Shown: piece by piece, positions 24,305-33,065 of the stretch
How positions within the stretch are numbered: position 1 is the first letter of the stretch
How the letters are laid out: each line of letters opens with the position of its first letter
The notes under the pieces: generated by a model
Databases searched by the model: none
Seen by the model: only the letters and a program-made list of their open reading frames with translations
What the model was told of the DNA's origin: nothing
Source: CAIKNB01 sp964415965
GTDB taxonomy: Bacteria > Patescibacteriota > Patescibacteriia > 2-12-FULL-60-25
DNA: 64,000 bases
Reading direction: 5' to 3'
NCBI GenBank assembly: GCA_964415965.1
Contig: CAYQCK010000001.1
Span: 124,001 to 188,000, forward strand
Program-made: the position numbers and the translations under genes

Positions 24305-25345
24305 TCATTTGGCGGCGGCCCTCTTCTCCGGCTTGTGGAGCACGAGCAGGCGGTATATCTCGAGCAGCCCGTAGAGCAGGCTCAGGACGAGCGGGCCGAA
24401 CAGGAAGCCGAGCGGGCCGAAATAATTGATGCCGCCCAAGACCGCGATGAGCACGAAGAACGGATGGATGCGCACGCCGCGGCCGATGAGGTACGGCCCG
24501 ATGAGGTTGTCGATCATACCCACGGCCGTGGCGCTCCAGAGGAACAGGCCGACCGCGCCCCAGGTCTGGCCGGTGGCGTAGAGATAGATGATCGACGGGA
24601 CGGATATCAAGGATGTGCCGATGCCCGGGATGAGCGAGGCGACCGCGGCGCAGCTGCCCCAGAGGGTCGGATCAGGCATCCCGAACAGCCAGAGGCCGAA
24701 ACCGAATATCAGGCCTTGGACGATGGCGATGAGCAGCGAGCCGCGCAAGACCGAGTTGACCGCCCCGGACAGCCGCTCGAGGATTTTTTGGTCATAGGTG
24801 TCGGCCAAGGGGGACAGCTCGACGAGCGTCTTCACGAAGCGGTGGCCGTCGACGAGGAAATAGAACAGCGCGACGACGCCCACGAACAGGCCGAAGAGCG
24901 TCTGGACCGTGCCCGAGAAGACCGAACCCAGGTTCTTGGCGACCCAGCTCAGCAGCTGGCTGGCGAATGCCCCGAAGTCCAGTTGGACGCCGGGCAGGTA
25001 TTGGTTGATGAACGCGGTCACCGAGGCGAACGCCCTGGTATACGTGTCGGTCTGGCTGCTCAGGCGCGCGTACAGGTCCAGGGACTCCTGCAGGATGCGG
25101 ACACCGAAGAAGACGAGCGGCGCCAAGATGACGATGCCGGCGATGCCGATGGTCAGGAGCGCGGCGGCGCGGCGGAAGCCGCCGACGAATTTCACCATCC
25201 GGTCGTAGATCGGATGCAGGGCCACGGCCAGGGTCGCGGCCAAGACCAACGTCCCGAGGTAGGGGAGGAAGATCCAAGCGGTGAAGACCAAAACGGCGAT
25301 GAGCAACGCCAGGAAAAAATAGAGCTGGAGTTTTTTCTTGTCCAT
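24305..25345 (-). CDS. AI-2E/PerM-family membrane transporter
   Basis: 346 aa, normal for the AI-2E transporter (YdiK/PerM) family. About seven or eight membrane helices, with the family's long soluble loop after helix 3 (residues about 90-150) and the conserved C-terminal stretches LIPGIGTSLISVPSIIYLY, NLIGPYLIGR and GPLGFLFGPLVLSLL. Family members export autoinducer-2 or act as Na+/H+ or other permeases; the substrate here is unknown. The start follows a TATACT box by 7 nt, with no Shine-Dalgarno. It lies 55 nt downstream of nothing on its own strand except the P-type ATPase, which is in line behind it. Confidence 0.92.
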   Translation of the reverse strand: MDKKKLQLYFFLALLIAVLVFTAWIFLPYLGTLVLAATLAVALHPIYDRMVKFVGGFRRAAALLTIGIAGIVILAPLVFFGVRILQESLDLYARLSSQTDTYTRAFASVTAFINQYLPGVQLDFGAFASQLLSWVAKNLGSVFSGTVQTLFGLFVGVVALFYFLVDGHRFVKTLVELSPLADTYDQKILERLSGAVNSVLRGSLLIAIVQGLIFGFGLWLFGMPDPTLWGSCAAVASLIPGIGTSLISVPSIIYLYATGQTWGAVGLFLWSATAVGMIDNLIGPYLIGRGVRIHPFFVLIAVLGGINYFGPLGFLFGPLVLSLLYGLLEIYRLLVLHKPEKRAAAK

Positions 25346-25400
25346 GCGGCTAAGTATACCGCATCGGCCGGCGGTCCGTTGCATGTCGGCGCGCGTTGGC

Positions 25401-27260
25401 CTAGTTTCTGATGTTTTTCGTGGGACGGAAAAGGCGGGTCGAATTGATGAGCGGGAAAAAGTCGGAAATGAAGTTGTAGAGCGCGGCCAAGGTCGGGCCG
25501 ATGACGCCGGTCAGGACGAGCGCGAAGCCGACGATGTTCGTCGCGACCCAGATGGCGACGTCGCCCTTTATCACCGATTCGGTCCGGCGGCCGAGCTCCA
25601 CCATCTCGGGCAGGCGCCGCAGGTCGTCGGTCAGGATGACCACATCCGCCGCTTCGACGGTCACGGCCGTGCCCGTGCCGCCCATGGCGATACCCACGTC
25701 CACCCGCGCCAGGGCCGGCGCGTCGTTGATGCCGTCGCCCACCATGGCGACCACGCCGTCCCCGCCGCGTTCCTCGATGTGGCGCAGCTTCTGCTCCGGC
25801 GTCATCTCGGACAGGTGCTCGTCCAGCCTCAGGGTCCGCGCGATCGTTGATGCCGTCTGCTCGTTGTCGCCGGTCAGCATGGTGACCCGCCCGACACCGA
25901 GGGCTTTGAGCCGCTTGATGCTTTCGGCTGCCTCGGGGCGCGGGATGTCCGCGATGAGTACTGAACCGGCGAACCTCCGGTCGAAGAACGCCAGGAGATG
26001 GCTGTGGCTGTCGGCCGAAGTCTTGTCGAGGATGTGGGCCGCCGCCGCCTCCGGCAGCTCCAGGCCGAACTCGGCCAGGATGAGCTCGTTGCCCAGGATT
26101 ATCTCGCTTCCGTCCGACAGGGCTTTGACGCCGATGCCCTCGACGACCTGGAATTTCTCGGGGTCGGGCACGTCCTTGGTCCTTTTGGCCGCCAGCCTGA
26201 AGATCGTCCGTCCGACCGAGTGCTCGGAGAATTTTTCGGCGATGGCGATCTTGCGCCAGAAATCCGCTTCGGTCACGCCCGCCTCGAGCCTGACCTCGCC
26301 GACGTCGAGCGAGCCGTATGTCAGGGTCCCGGTCTTGTCCAGGATGAGTTTCTTCACCCGGCCGAGCTGCAGGAGCCATTCGCCGCCTTTGATGATGACG
26401 CCGCGTTTGGCCGCTTGGCCGAGCGAGGCGGTCACGGCCAAGGGGATGGCCACGGCCATGTCGTCGGCGCAGGCCACGAGGAACAGGGCGGCCGTCATCT
26501 TGAGGTCGCGGGTCCACCAATAGGTCGCCAAACCGAGCAGGCCGACGAGCGGGAGGAAGAATCCGGCGAACCGGTCGGCCATCTTTTCCGATCGCGACTT
26601 GTTCTTGGACGCCTCCTGCATCAGGGCCGCCATGCGTTCGATGGTCGAGTCTTTGCCGACCTTGGTTGCCTTGATCTTCAGCAGGCCGGACTCGAGGAGG
26701 GTGGCGCTCACGACCGGGTCGCCGATCCGTTTTTCGACGGGCAAGGACTCTCCGGTCACGGAAGCTTCGTTGGCCGAACCGGTCCCGAACACGACCGTGC
26801 CGTCGACCGGGACGCGTGCTCCGGTGCGGATGACCAGGATGTCGCCGGCCTTCACGTTTTCGACCGGGATCTCTTCGAGTCTTCCGTCGGCCTCACGGGT
26901 CGCTCTCTGCGGTTTCAGCTTCAGCAGCTCTTCGATGGCCCGGTTGGCGCGCGCTTCGGTCCGTTGTTCCAGGATGCGCGCGCAAGCCAGCATAAGCACG
27001 ATGAACACGGCCGACTCGACTTCGCCGCTGGCGAACGAGATGCCGAGGGCGAAGGCGTTGAAGACGTCGATGGATATCTTGAACCGGGCCAAGGCCTTGG
27101 CCGCCGTCCAGAGCGTGGGCACGGCCGCGATGAACGCGGCTAGCGGCAGAATCGCCTTCGCTTCAGGCCACAGGAACGGCAGAAGGTAGGCGAGGACCAC
27201 CAGGCCGATCAGCAGGTAGTCGCGGGTCGGGGGCTTGAGCCAGCCTTTCGGATTCCGCAT
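25401..27260 (-). CDS. P1B-like heavy-metal P-type ATPase lacking the CPC motif
   Basis: 619 aa. E1-E2 ATPase with phosphorylation motif LILDKTGTLT, actuator motif ASVTGESLPVE, and hinge GDGINDAPALA. Topology matches P1B metal pumps (eight helices expected, short C-terminus), but there is no N-terminal metal-binding domain, and the transmembrane CPC that binds metal is replaced by C264-A-D-D in LVACADDMAVAIPLA. Two acidic residues in the membrane site suggest a different ion. An upstream extension to 27356 is possible; the ATG at 27260 is chosen because the first membrane helix begins shortly after it. Same direction as the AI-2E-type gene. Confidence 0.9.
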   Translation of the reverse strand: MRNPKGWLKPPTRDYLLIGLVVLAYLLPFLWPEAKAILPLAAFIAAVPTLWTAAKALARFKISIDVFNAFALGISFASGEVESAVFIVLMLACARILEQRTEARANRAIEELLKLKPQRATREADGRLEEIPVENVKAGDILVIRTGARVPVDGTVVFGTGSANEASVTGESLPVEKRIGDPVVSATLLESGLLKIKATKVGKDSTIERMAALMQEASKNKSRSEKMADRFAGFFLPLVGLLGLATYWWTRDLKMTAALFLVACADDMAVAIPLAVTASLGQAAKRGVIIKGGEWLLQLGRVKKLILDKTGTLTYGSLDVGEVRLEAGVTEADFWRKIAIAEKFSEHSVGRTIFRLAAKRTKDVPDPEKFQVVEGIGVKALSDGSEIILGNELILAEFGLELPEAAAAHILDKTSADSHSHLLAFFDRRFAGSVLIADIPRPEAAESIKRLKALGVGRVTMLTGDNEQTASTIARTLRLDEHLSEMTPEQKLRHIEERGGDGVVAMVGDGINDAPALARVDVGIAMGGTGTAVTVEAADVVILTDDLRRLPEMVELGRRTESVIKGDVAIWVATNIVGFALVLTGVIGPTLAALYNFISDFFPLINSTRLFRPTKNIRN

Positions 27261-27392
27261 ATTCCAAACATGATGGCTGACCAGCCGGGGTCCAGCAAGC
27301 ATCCCGTCCCGGGTAACCCGAATGCTGGATATCTGTAAAGAAAGGGAAAGCGGCATTAAGCCGCGAAGCGTGTTATCCTGATATCAAAACAT

Positions 27393-28586
27393 ATGCGTAA
27401 TCCCACAACATTGATCTTGGCCGGCGCCGGCCTCGGTTTGGCGTTTGGCCTCGCGGTTTTGCCGGCCAAAGCCGAAACGTACTCCTGCAACGGCGATCCC
27501 ATGTATGCCCGCAACCTCTCGGGCAAGACGGTCACGGGCGCGCGCATCCGCACCCAGCCGTGCATGGAAGATTCCGAGATCATCACGGTCGCGCCGTCCG
27601 GCGCCAGCCTCAAGATCCTGGCCGAGATGGACGGTTGGTACAAGGTGCAATACGGGGAAGTCGTCGGTTGGATGGGGAGCAAACTCGTGCAGACAGGTGC
27701 GCCGGTCGCGGTCGAGGACAAACCGGTCGCGGCCAAAGCCAAGGCTGATGTCGAAATCCCGAAAGGCATCCCGCAGATTATCGGCATCTCGGAAAAGAAT
27801 TTCGGCTACCTTAAGGCGCTCAACGCCACGCTGCTCAAACGCACCAAGGGCAAGATTGTGATGCGCGTCCAGTCGCGCGGCCAGCTTTACTACGTGACGT
27901 CCAAAGGCCCGCAGCTACTCGAGGTCAAGAAGCTGGCCGAGCTGGACCAGGAGGACCTGACCGTGGCGCAGGTCGCTAAGCCGGTTGCGGCGGGCGGCAC
28001 GCTCAAGCTCAACGCCGAGACGGCCGGCGGCAAAGTCATCCTGCGCTGGGACGTGAATGGCGTTGATGCGGCGCAGGGTTTCAAGCTTGTTGTCTCGGAA
28101 GAGGCGAACCCGGTCTATCCCGGGGATGACTATCGGTATCTGCCTGATCCGGCGGCGCGGAGTTTCGTATGGGACGGTCTCGAGTCCGGCAAGACCTACC
28201 ACTTCCGCGTCTGCCAGTACCTGGGCGGTTCTTGTGGCGCCTACAGCAACGACGACGTCGTGACCATGCCCGGCGCCGCGGTATCGCAAGCCCCGGCGCC
28301 GCAGACTGGTGCGATATCCTTGGCCGGTTCAGTGGTCGAAGGCAAGGCCGAATTGACCTGGACGTTGTCGGGTTTCGAGCCGTCCTTGGGGTTCAAGGTC
28401 GTAAAAGCGGAGCATACGGCGCCGGTCTATCCGGGCGACGACTACCATTACCTTTCCGACCCGCAAGTGCGTTCCGACGAATGGTCTGGCTTGGGGTCCG
28501 GTCAAACCTACCACTTCCGCGTCTGCCAATACCTCGGAGGAAAATGCGGCATCTACAGCAACGACCTCCAGCTGCTGGCGCCCTGA
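27393..28586 (+). CDS. Exported SH3-domain protein with two Fn3-like repeats
   Basis: 397 aa. Signal peptide (ends PAKA, residue 27). Residues about 30-105 form a bacterial SH3-like domain (ARIRTQPCMEDSEIITV, GWYKVQYGEVVGWMGSKL). A middle region (115-200) is unique. Two tandem repeats of about 95 residues follow, each with VYPGDDY, a turn, then TYHFRVCQYLGG and YSND; each has a conserved Cys pair, likely a disulfide, and the fold looks Fn3-like. Probably a cell-wall or surface binding protein. A TTATCC box lies 14 nt before the ATG; a strong terminator follows. Confidence 0.85.
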   Translation: MRNPTTLILAGAGLGLAFGLAVLPAKAETYSCNGDPMYARNLSGKTVTGARIRTQPCMEDSEIITVAPSGASLKILAEMDGWYKVQYGEVVGWMGSKLVQTGAPVAVEDKPVAAKAKADVEIPKGIPQIIGISEKNFGYLKALNATLLKRTKGKIVMRVQSRGQLYYVTSKGPQLLEVKKLAELDQEDLTVAQVAKPVAAGGTLKLNAETAGGKVILRWDVNGVDAAQGFKLVVSEEANPVYPGDDYRYLPDPAARSFVWDGLESGKTYHFRVCQYLGGSCGAYSNDDVVTMPGAAVSQAPAPQTGAISLAGSVVEGKAELTWTLSGFEPSLGFKVVKAEHTAPVYPGDDYHYLSDPQVRSDEWSGLGSGQTYHFRVCQYLGGKCGIYSNDLQLLAP

Positions 28587-28602
28587 TCGTCATCCGGTAC
28601 GG

Positions 28603-28632
28603 AATCCCCCGGCAGGACCGGGGGATTTTTTA
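28603..28632 (+). terminator. Terminator of the SH3/Fn3-like protein gene
   Basis: AATCCCCCGG/CCGGGGGATT stem with a CAGGA loop, followed by TTTTAT. Confidence 0.92.
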
Positions 28633-29022
28633 TGGTTGGGTTCCGGATGGGGAGGCCGGCTCGGCCGCGGTGCGCGGAGCGCAAGTTTCCCAATCCTTGC
28701 AGTCTCCTTTTCTGCATTCGCCGCGGAAGTACGCCCATTCGTCGCACTCGGTGTTGTCGTCGAAGACGCAGATGTTCGTTTCGCCTTCGATATCGTAGGT
28801 TTTCTTCAGCATCAAGCCGTCTTTCAGGCATTTGGTGGTCGCCGGGTTGGCGATGCCGGTTTTTTCCTTCGGCTCGGTCCCGTTGGCTTTGGTTTCCGCT
28901 TCGACCTTGGCCTTGTCGATCCGCTTCAGGTCGACCATGGGTTTCTCTTTTCCGCAGCCCGCCCCGAAAGACGCGGATATCGCCGCCGCCAGAATCAAAA
29001 ATGCGAATTTGTGATTTTGCAT
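28630..29022 (-). CDS. DUF333 lipoprotein
   Basis: 130 aa. Lipoprotein signal (residues 1-23, SFGAGC). The domain ANPATTKCLKDG...NICVFDDNTECDEWAYFRGEC is DUF333, a Cys-rich module (six Cys) often annotated as 'putative hemolysin' without functional proof. Probable location is the outer membrane face or cell surface. Its last codons overlap the terminator of the convergent SH3/Fn3-like gene. Confidence 0.92.
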   Translation of the reverse strand: MQNHKFAFLILAAAISASFGAGCGKEKPMVDLKRIDKAKVEAETKANGTEPKEKTGIANPATTKCLKDGLMLKKTYDIEGETNICVFDDNTECDEWAYFRGECRKGDCKDWETCAPRTAAEPASPSGTQP

Positions 29023-29095
29023 AATTTCAACGCCAGTATATCAGTCCGGGCCGCGGCTGCCAGCGGCTGACGGAAGGTGGTCTAATCCGTGGCAT

Positions 29096-31204
29096 ATGAA
29101 GCCAAGATTCATCTTGTTTCAAATTTTGGTCGGCGCGGCCATCGCCTCCTTGTTTGCCCCGATGTCGGCCGGCGCCTATCCTTTCGGCCTTACCACCGAT
29201 TATCCGGTCAGCGGTTCGCCGTCCGGAATCGCGACCGCAGATTTCAACGGCGACGGGCGCCTGGATATCGCCGCCGCCAACAACGGCACGGATGCGGTCA
29301 CGGTGCTGTTGAGCAACGGCTATGGGACATTCGCCGGCGCCGTGGATTACGCGGTCGGCGTCCGCCCGTATTTCGTCGCCGCCGGGGATTTCGATAATGA
29401 CGGCAAACAGGACCTGGTCGTGACCAACGGCAATGAGGGGACGCTCGGTTACCTGCACGGCGTGGGCAACGGGACCTTCGGTGGTTATGTCGCCACCACG
29501 GTCGGCAACTCTCCGCGCGGCATGACGGTCGCCGACTTCGACCGCGACGGCAATCTGGACGTGGCGGTCGCCAACATGGATGACGGGACGTTCTCGATCC
29601 TGCTCGGCAACGGGGACGGTACCTTCGCCCCCAAGACCGACTTCGCCTCAGGCCTGTATCCCGTCGACATAGCTTCCGCCGACTTTGACCGCGACGGCAA
29701 TCTGGACGTGGCGGTCGCCATCTCGTGCGCCGGTTGCTTCGTGCCGTATAACGGCGGTTCGGCCCGGGTGCATCTGGGCGATGGCGCGGGCAATTTCGGC
29801 GCCGCCGCCGTCTACGCCACGACCAAGGGCCCGGTCTCGCTCCGCGTGGCTGACCTCAACGGCGATTCTTGGCCGGACATCGTGGTCGGCAAACGCACCG
29901 CCAACCAGGTCGGCGTCTTCGTTAACGACGGGACCGGCCTGTTCAACCCTATCGCGAACTACGCTGCCGGTAGCGTGGTCGGCGGATTATTGTTGGCTGA
30001 CCTGAATGCCGACGGCAAGACGGATGTCCTGGCTGCCTGCAGCGGCAGCAACGACCTCTCGTATATGGCGGGCAATGGGGATGGGACGCTTGATTTGACT
30101 CGGGTCATAACCGCCGGGAGTTCGCCCCAATGGGCCGTGTCCGGGGATTTCAACTCGGATGGTCGGACCGACTTTGCGGTAGCCAACGCCGCCGGCCCGA
30201 ATATCCGCGTCTATCTCGACAGCAATCCGCCGACCATCACCAGCTTGACGCCTTCCAGCACCGTCGCCGGCAGCGGCGCGACTCAGGTCACGCTCACCGG
30301 CACCGGGTTCTCCCCGGACGCCAAGGTCAGGGTCCGCGGCGGCGACTACGTCACGACCTATGTCGGACCGACCCAGCTCCGTTTCACGCTGGGCTCCGGC
30401 GATCTGAATCAGGAGGGCGCATTGGCGATCACCGTCAACAATCCGTCGACCAACCTGGTCTCAAGCTCGACGGCATATACGATAACCGCCGGTTCTTCGG
30501 GCGGGGGAGTGGCGCTGCCGCCTGAAGCCTTCCTACCGCCGGTCGCGCCGGATGGCGGCTTCAAGGTGTTGATCGACAACGGAGCCGGAACCACCGTAAA
30601 CCGCCGGGTCAGCCTGAAATTCATCAAGGATGCGGTGCGCGAACCGCGGGCGACGAGATTCGCCGTCTCCAACGAAGCCGATTTCAGGACCGCGGTCATC
30701 GAGGAGTTGTCGCGCGTCGACAGCGAGGCGTATTCCTGGGATTTGTGCGCCCAGTCCGGCGGGGCGATCGTCCCGGCTGTCTGTCCGACCGGCCGCCATA
30801 CCGTGTATGTGAAGTTCTATACCTCTTGGGGCAATGTCTCGCCCGCCGTTTCGGCTGAAATTGACTACGGCACCGCTTCCGCCATATCCGCGAAGACCAC
30901 GTCGCTGCCGTCGGCCGCCCTCCTTCCGGCATCAGGCTTCAGGTTCCAGAGGAACCTCCGTCTCGGCAGCCAAGGGGCCGACGTGAAGCTGCTCCAGCAG
31001 TTCCTGAACCGCTCCGGTTTCGCCATCGCCTCCCGGGGCGTCGGCTCGCCCGGCAACGAGACAAATTATTTCGGCCCCGCCACCCGCTCGGCCCTGGTCA
31101 GGTTCCAGGAAGCCCATGCCGAAGAGGTCCTGAAGCCCTTCGGCCTGTCCGCCGGCACCGGCTATTTCGGCCCGGCCACCCGGCAGTTCGTCAACGGGCT
31201 GTAG
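29096..31204 (+). CDS. Exported FG-GAP/VCBS repeat protein with a C-terminal peptidoglycan-binding domain
   Basis: 702 aa. Signal peptide (ends MSAGA, about residue 27). About seven FG-GAP/VCBS repeats follow (FNGDGRLDIAAA, FDRDGNLDVAVAN, LNGDSWPDIVVG), each with a DxDxDG-type calcium loop, forming a beta-propeller to about residue 375. An IPT/TIG-like domain (PPTITSLTPSSTVAGSG) spans about 378-465, then a strand-rich linker. The C-terminus (about 620-702) has RLGSQGADVKLLQQFLNRSG and YFGPATRSALVRFQ, a PG_binding_1 domain. This is a wall-attached surface adhesin or scaffold. A TCTAAT box lies 9 nt before the ATG. Confidence 0.92.
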   Translation: MKPRFILFQILVGAAIASLFAPMSAGAYPFGLTTDYPVSGSPSGIATADFNGDGRLDIAAANNGTDAVTVLLSNGYGTFAGAVDYAVGVRPYFVAAGDFDNDGKQDLVVTNGNEGTLGYLHGVGNGTFGGYVATTVGNSPRGMTVADFDRDGNLDVAVANMDDGTFSILLGNGDGTFAPKTDFASGLYPVDIASADFDRDGNLDVAVAISCAGCFVPYNGGSARVHLGDGAGNFGAAAVYATTKGPVSLRVADLNGDSWPDIVVGKRTANQVGVFVNDGTGLFNPIANYAAGSVVGGLLLADLNADGKTDVLAACSGSNDLSYMAGNGDGTLDLTRVITAGSSPQWAVSGDFNSDGRTDFAVANAAGPNIRVYLDSNPPTITSLTPSSTVAGSGATQVTLTGTGFSPDAKVRVRGGDYVTTYVGPTQLRFTLGSGDLNQEGALAITVNNPSTNLVSSSTAYTITAGSSGGGVALPPEAFLPPVAPDGGFKVLIDNGAGTTVNRRVSLKFIKDAVREPRATRFAVSNEADFRTAVIEELSRVDSEAYSWDLCAQSGGAIVPAVCPTGRHTVYVKFYTSWGNVSPAVSAEIDYGTASAISAKTTSLPSAALLPASGFRFQRNLRLGSQGADVKLLQQFLNRSGFAIASRGVGSPGNETNYFGPATRSALVRFQEAHAEEVLKPFGLSAGTGYFGPATRQFVNGL

Positions 31205-31215
31205 TCCAGCGCATG

Positions 31216-31249
31216 AAAAAACCAAACCCGCCGATGAGGCGGGTTTTTG
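31216..31249. terminator. Bidirectional terminator between the FG-GAP gene and tRNA-Ile(UAU)
   Basis: AAACCCGCC/GGCGGGTTT stem with A-rich left and T-rich right flanks. Confidence 0.9.
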
Positions 31250-31252
31250 GTC

Positions 31253-31328
31253 TGGTGCGCGCGCCTGGATTCGAACCAGGAACCCTCTGTGTATAAGACA
31301 GATGCTCTAACCGTTGAGCTACGCGCGC
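31253..31328 (-). tRNA. tRNA-Ile (UAU)
   Basis: 76 nt with encoded CCA. Acceptor GCGCGCG/CGCGCGC is perfect. The anticodon stem TCTGT/ACAGA encloses loop CTTATAC, so positions 34-36 read TAT, decoding AUA directly. T-arm CCTGG/CCAGG with TTCGAAT loop. Confidence 0.93.
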
Positions 31329-31378
31329 TTATCCTGCGGAGCAGAGTGTATTGAATGGGACGGGTTTTTTCAAGAGAT

Positions 31379-31406
31379 GGAAAGCCCCCGAACGGTTTCG
31401 GGGGCG
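31379..31406 (-). terminator. Terminator of the 121-aa orphan
   Basis: GCCCCCGAA/TTCGGGGGC stem followed on the minus strand by CTTTCC. Confidence 0.65.
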
Positions 31407-31411
31407 GGTCG

Positions 31412-31777
31412 TCAGGTCGGGATCTCGAGTGCCCCGGGGATGCAGTTCGGCGCCTGATTCCGTGCGCCTTGGGCGTAGTGCAGCAGGAGCTCGTCCCGTT
31501 CGACTTCGACGACGGCATTCCAGCTCCCGGCGTCTTGGTTCCACCACAGGCTTTTCAGCCTGAAGGTCTCGAGCGCCGGATTGCTGACGTAGAGATGCAG
31601 GCCGACGGCCATCGAGTATTCGATGCCGCGGATCTCGCCGCACAACAGCCCGAACTGGCCGTGGGTCTCATAGGCGAAGAAGAACTTCTTGCCGATGAAT
31701 TTCTCCGGCAGGTCGAGCAGATGGGCCTCGGCCAGGTATTTGGAGAATGAACGTTTCAGGGCGGTGTCGATTGGCAT
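31412..31777 (-). CDS. Orphan protein of 121 aa
   Basis: Unrecognised small alpha/beta protein without signal peptide or membrane helix. It contains aromatic-rich strands (KKFFFAYETHGQFGLLCGEI, LWWNQDAGSWNAVVEVERDE), suggesting a beta-barrel or sandwich. A TTGACA-N17-TTAACT promoter lies 27 nt upstream and the start is preceded by a weak AAGGGG site. The promoter is back-to-back with that of the 124-aa gene; together they form a divergent pair of orphan cassettes beside tRNA-Ile(UAU). Confidence 0.78.
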   Translation of the reverse strand: MPIDTALKRSFSKYLAEAHLLDLPEKFIGKKFFFAYETHGQFGLLCGEIRGIEYSMAVGLHLYVSNPALETFRLKSLWWNQDAGSWNAVVEVERDELLLHYAQGARNQAPNCIPGALEIPT

Positions 31778-31803
31778 GCCTATACCCCTTCCTTGGTGCC
31801 GCC

Positions 31804-31832
31804 AGTTAAGACCGGAGCCGTCCGAATGTCAA
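31804..31832 (-). promoter_or_regulatory. Sigma70-type promoter for the 121-aa orphan
   Basis: On the minus strand: TTGACA, 17-nt spacer, TTAACT. Confidence 0.7.
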
Positions 31833-31847
31833 CCGTCGTTCCGGCCC

Positions 31848-31876
31848 TTGCGCGGACGCGGATTTTCCGTTAAGAC
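31848..31876 (+). promoter_or_regulatory. Sigma70-type promoter for the 124-aa orphan
   Basis: TTGCGC, 17-nt spacer, TAAGAC; the -10 matches that at 7613. Confidence 0.5.
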
Positions 31877-31899
31877 TGGCCGGGAAAGGAGGTGAGGAT

Positions 31900-32274
31900 G
31901 TGTTCTTCCATTACCACACCGCTTCGTACATTTTCGCGGTAGCCAACGGCTACTGCAAGGCGGTCTACAGCCGCGACGGCAAGGAGTGCCCTCTCAGCCT
32001 GGTCGGGGCCAAACTCGTCGGGGTAGCCGAGCAGATGTTCTGCGGCGAAATCGTCCCCGAAGGTTCGATCAAGGCCGGCCAACGGCTCAAGTTCGAGGTC
32101 GGCAGCGCTTGCCTCATGACCGACCGCCTCGTGCTGGTCGAGAACGTCAATTCGCTGTCGTTGCCGCCGGTTCCCCGGATTTCGACGGTGCCAGGCAGCG
32201 ATCCACGCCTGCAGATCCCGACCTTGCCGGAGATATTCCTCCCGGATGACCAGGTCGAGGAAGGCAAGGAGTGA
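31900..32274 (+). CDS. Orphan protein of 124 aa with a GTG start
   Basis: Unrecognised. The GTG at 31900 is 7 nt after AAAGGAGG, the best Shine-Dalgarno in the window; the overlapping ATG two bases earlier is out of frame. Residues 1-85 are strand-rich with four cysteines (CKAVY, CPLSL, FCGEIV, ACLMTDR); a Pro-rich tail follows. There is no hydrophobic segment long enough for a membrane helix. Ends at a strong terminator before rnhB. Confidence 0.75.
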   Translation: MFFHYHTASYIFAVANGYCKAVYSRDGKECPLSLVGAKLVGVAEQMFCGEIVPEGSIKAGQRLKFEVGSACLMTDRLVLVENVNSLSLPPVPRISTVPGSDPRLQIPTLPEIFLPDDQVEEGKE

Positions 32275-32288
32275 TGTCCCGGCCGTAA

Positions 32289-32321
32289 ATCAGCGCCCCC
32301 TCTCGGGCGCTGTGTTTTTTT
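32289..32321 (+). terminator. Terminator of the 124-aa orphan
   Basis: CAGCGCCC/GGGCGCTG stem followed by TGTTTTTTT. Confidence 0.9.
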
Positions 32322-32323
32322 GT

Positions 32324-32968
32324 TCATGTTTCCCGGATGCCGTCGGTAGTCTTCCAGCTCCACCTGACGCAACTCGCGCCTTTGGGGCAAACCTTCAGGA
32401 ACTCCCGCGTCGCCTCGTCATGCGCGTAGCCGCAACCGAAATCTACCCCGAGTTCCCGTTTTATCTTCGCGATGAGCCGTTCGCGTTCGCTTTTGGCGAT
32501 GAGCGACGCCGCAGCCACGGTCCGGTCGGTGCGGTCAGCTTCGTGTTTGGCCTTCAGCCGTTCCATGTCGGGCCAGCCGCTCGCCGCGTAAAGCTTCTCG
32601 AGATAGTGTTGGGCGCTGATGCTCGGCGCATCGACCAGGGCGACGGCCTCGCGTTCCGCGTGCTCGTCCAAGAAATCGCGCAGCAGATCCGACATGGCCT
32701 CGAGTTCGAGTCCGTTCAACGTCCGGCTGCGGTCGCGCACCGCGATGTCGATTTCGGGCGCGTGGAAAACCTTCACCTGGAACCAGCAGCGTTCCTTGAT
32801 GAGCTGCGCCAGCTTGTCGCGCTGGGGTCCGGGTACGATCTTCGAATCCCGCACGTTGTTCTTCCAGAACCAGCGCCGGTCCGCTTCGTCCGCGGCCACG
32901 CAGGCCACGACCAAAGGCCCGATGACGCACCCGCGCCCCGCCTCGTCGATGCCGACGGAAAGCCTCAT
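32324..32968 (-). CDS. rnhB: Ribonuclease HII
   Basis: 214 aa; removes RNA from RNA-DNA hybrids and misincorporated ribonucleotides. Catalytic acids are in VGIDEAGRGCVIGPLVVA (Asp-Glu), in the VDAPSI segment and in the following KHEADRTDRTVAAASLIAK. GCGYAHDEATREFL matches the archaeal/eukaryotic-like branch's closing motif more than the E. coli type; this is only an impression from motifs. The start before RLSVGIDEAG follows a TACGCT box by 6 nt; an upstream extension is rejected. Confidence 0.95.
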   Translation of the reverse strand: MRLSVGIDEAGRGCVIGPLVVACVAADEADRRWFWKNNVRDSKIVPGPQRDKLAQLIKERCWFQVKVFHAPEIDIAVRDRSRTLNGLELEAMSDLLRDFLDEHAEREAVALVDAPSISAQHYLEKLYAASGWPDMERLKAKHEADRTDRTVAAASLIAKSERERLIAKIKRELGVDFGCGYAHDEATREFLKVCPKGASCVRWSWKTTDGIRET

Positions 32969-33028
32969 GGCTGGAGCGTACAAGAACGATGGGCAGTGGG
33001 CAATGAGCCCGTCCATCCCATACTGTTC

Positions 33029-33057
33029 TTGTCAAAACCCTTGATTTCTGGGATAAT
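33029..33057 (+). promoter_or_regulatory. Promoter of the DUF1059 gene
   Basis: TTGTCA, 17-nt spacer, GATAAT. The -10 ends 8 nt before the ATG, so the mRNA would have at most a one- or two-base leader. Confidence 0.7.
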
Positions 33058-33065
33058 CCGCCCAT

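Noticed and set aside
27393..28586. Tandem DNA repeat within the SH3/Fn3-like gene taken as a possible CRISPR-like or satellite array
   Set aside because: Only two diverged copies of about 285 nt, explained by a duplicated protein domain. No CRISPR-type array with spacers was seen anywhere in the window.
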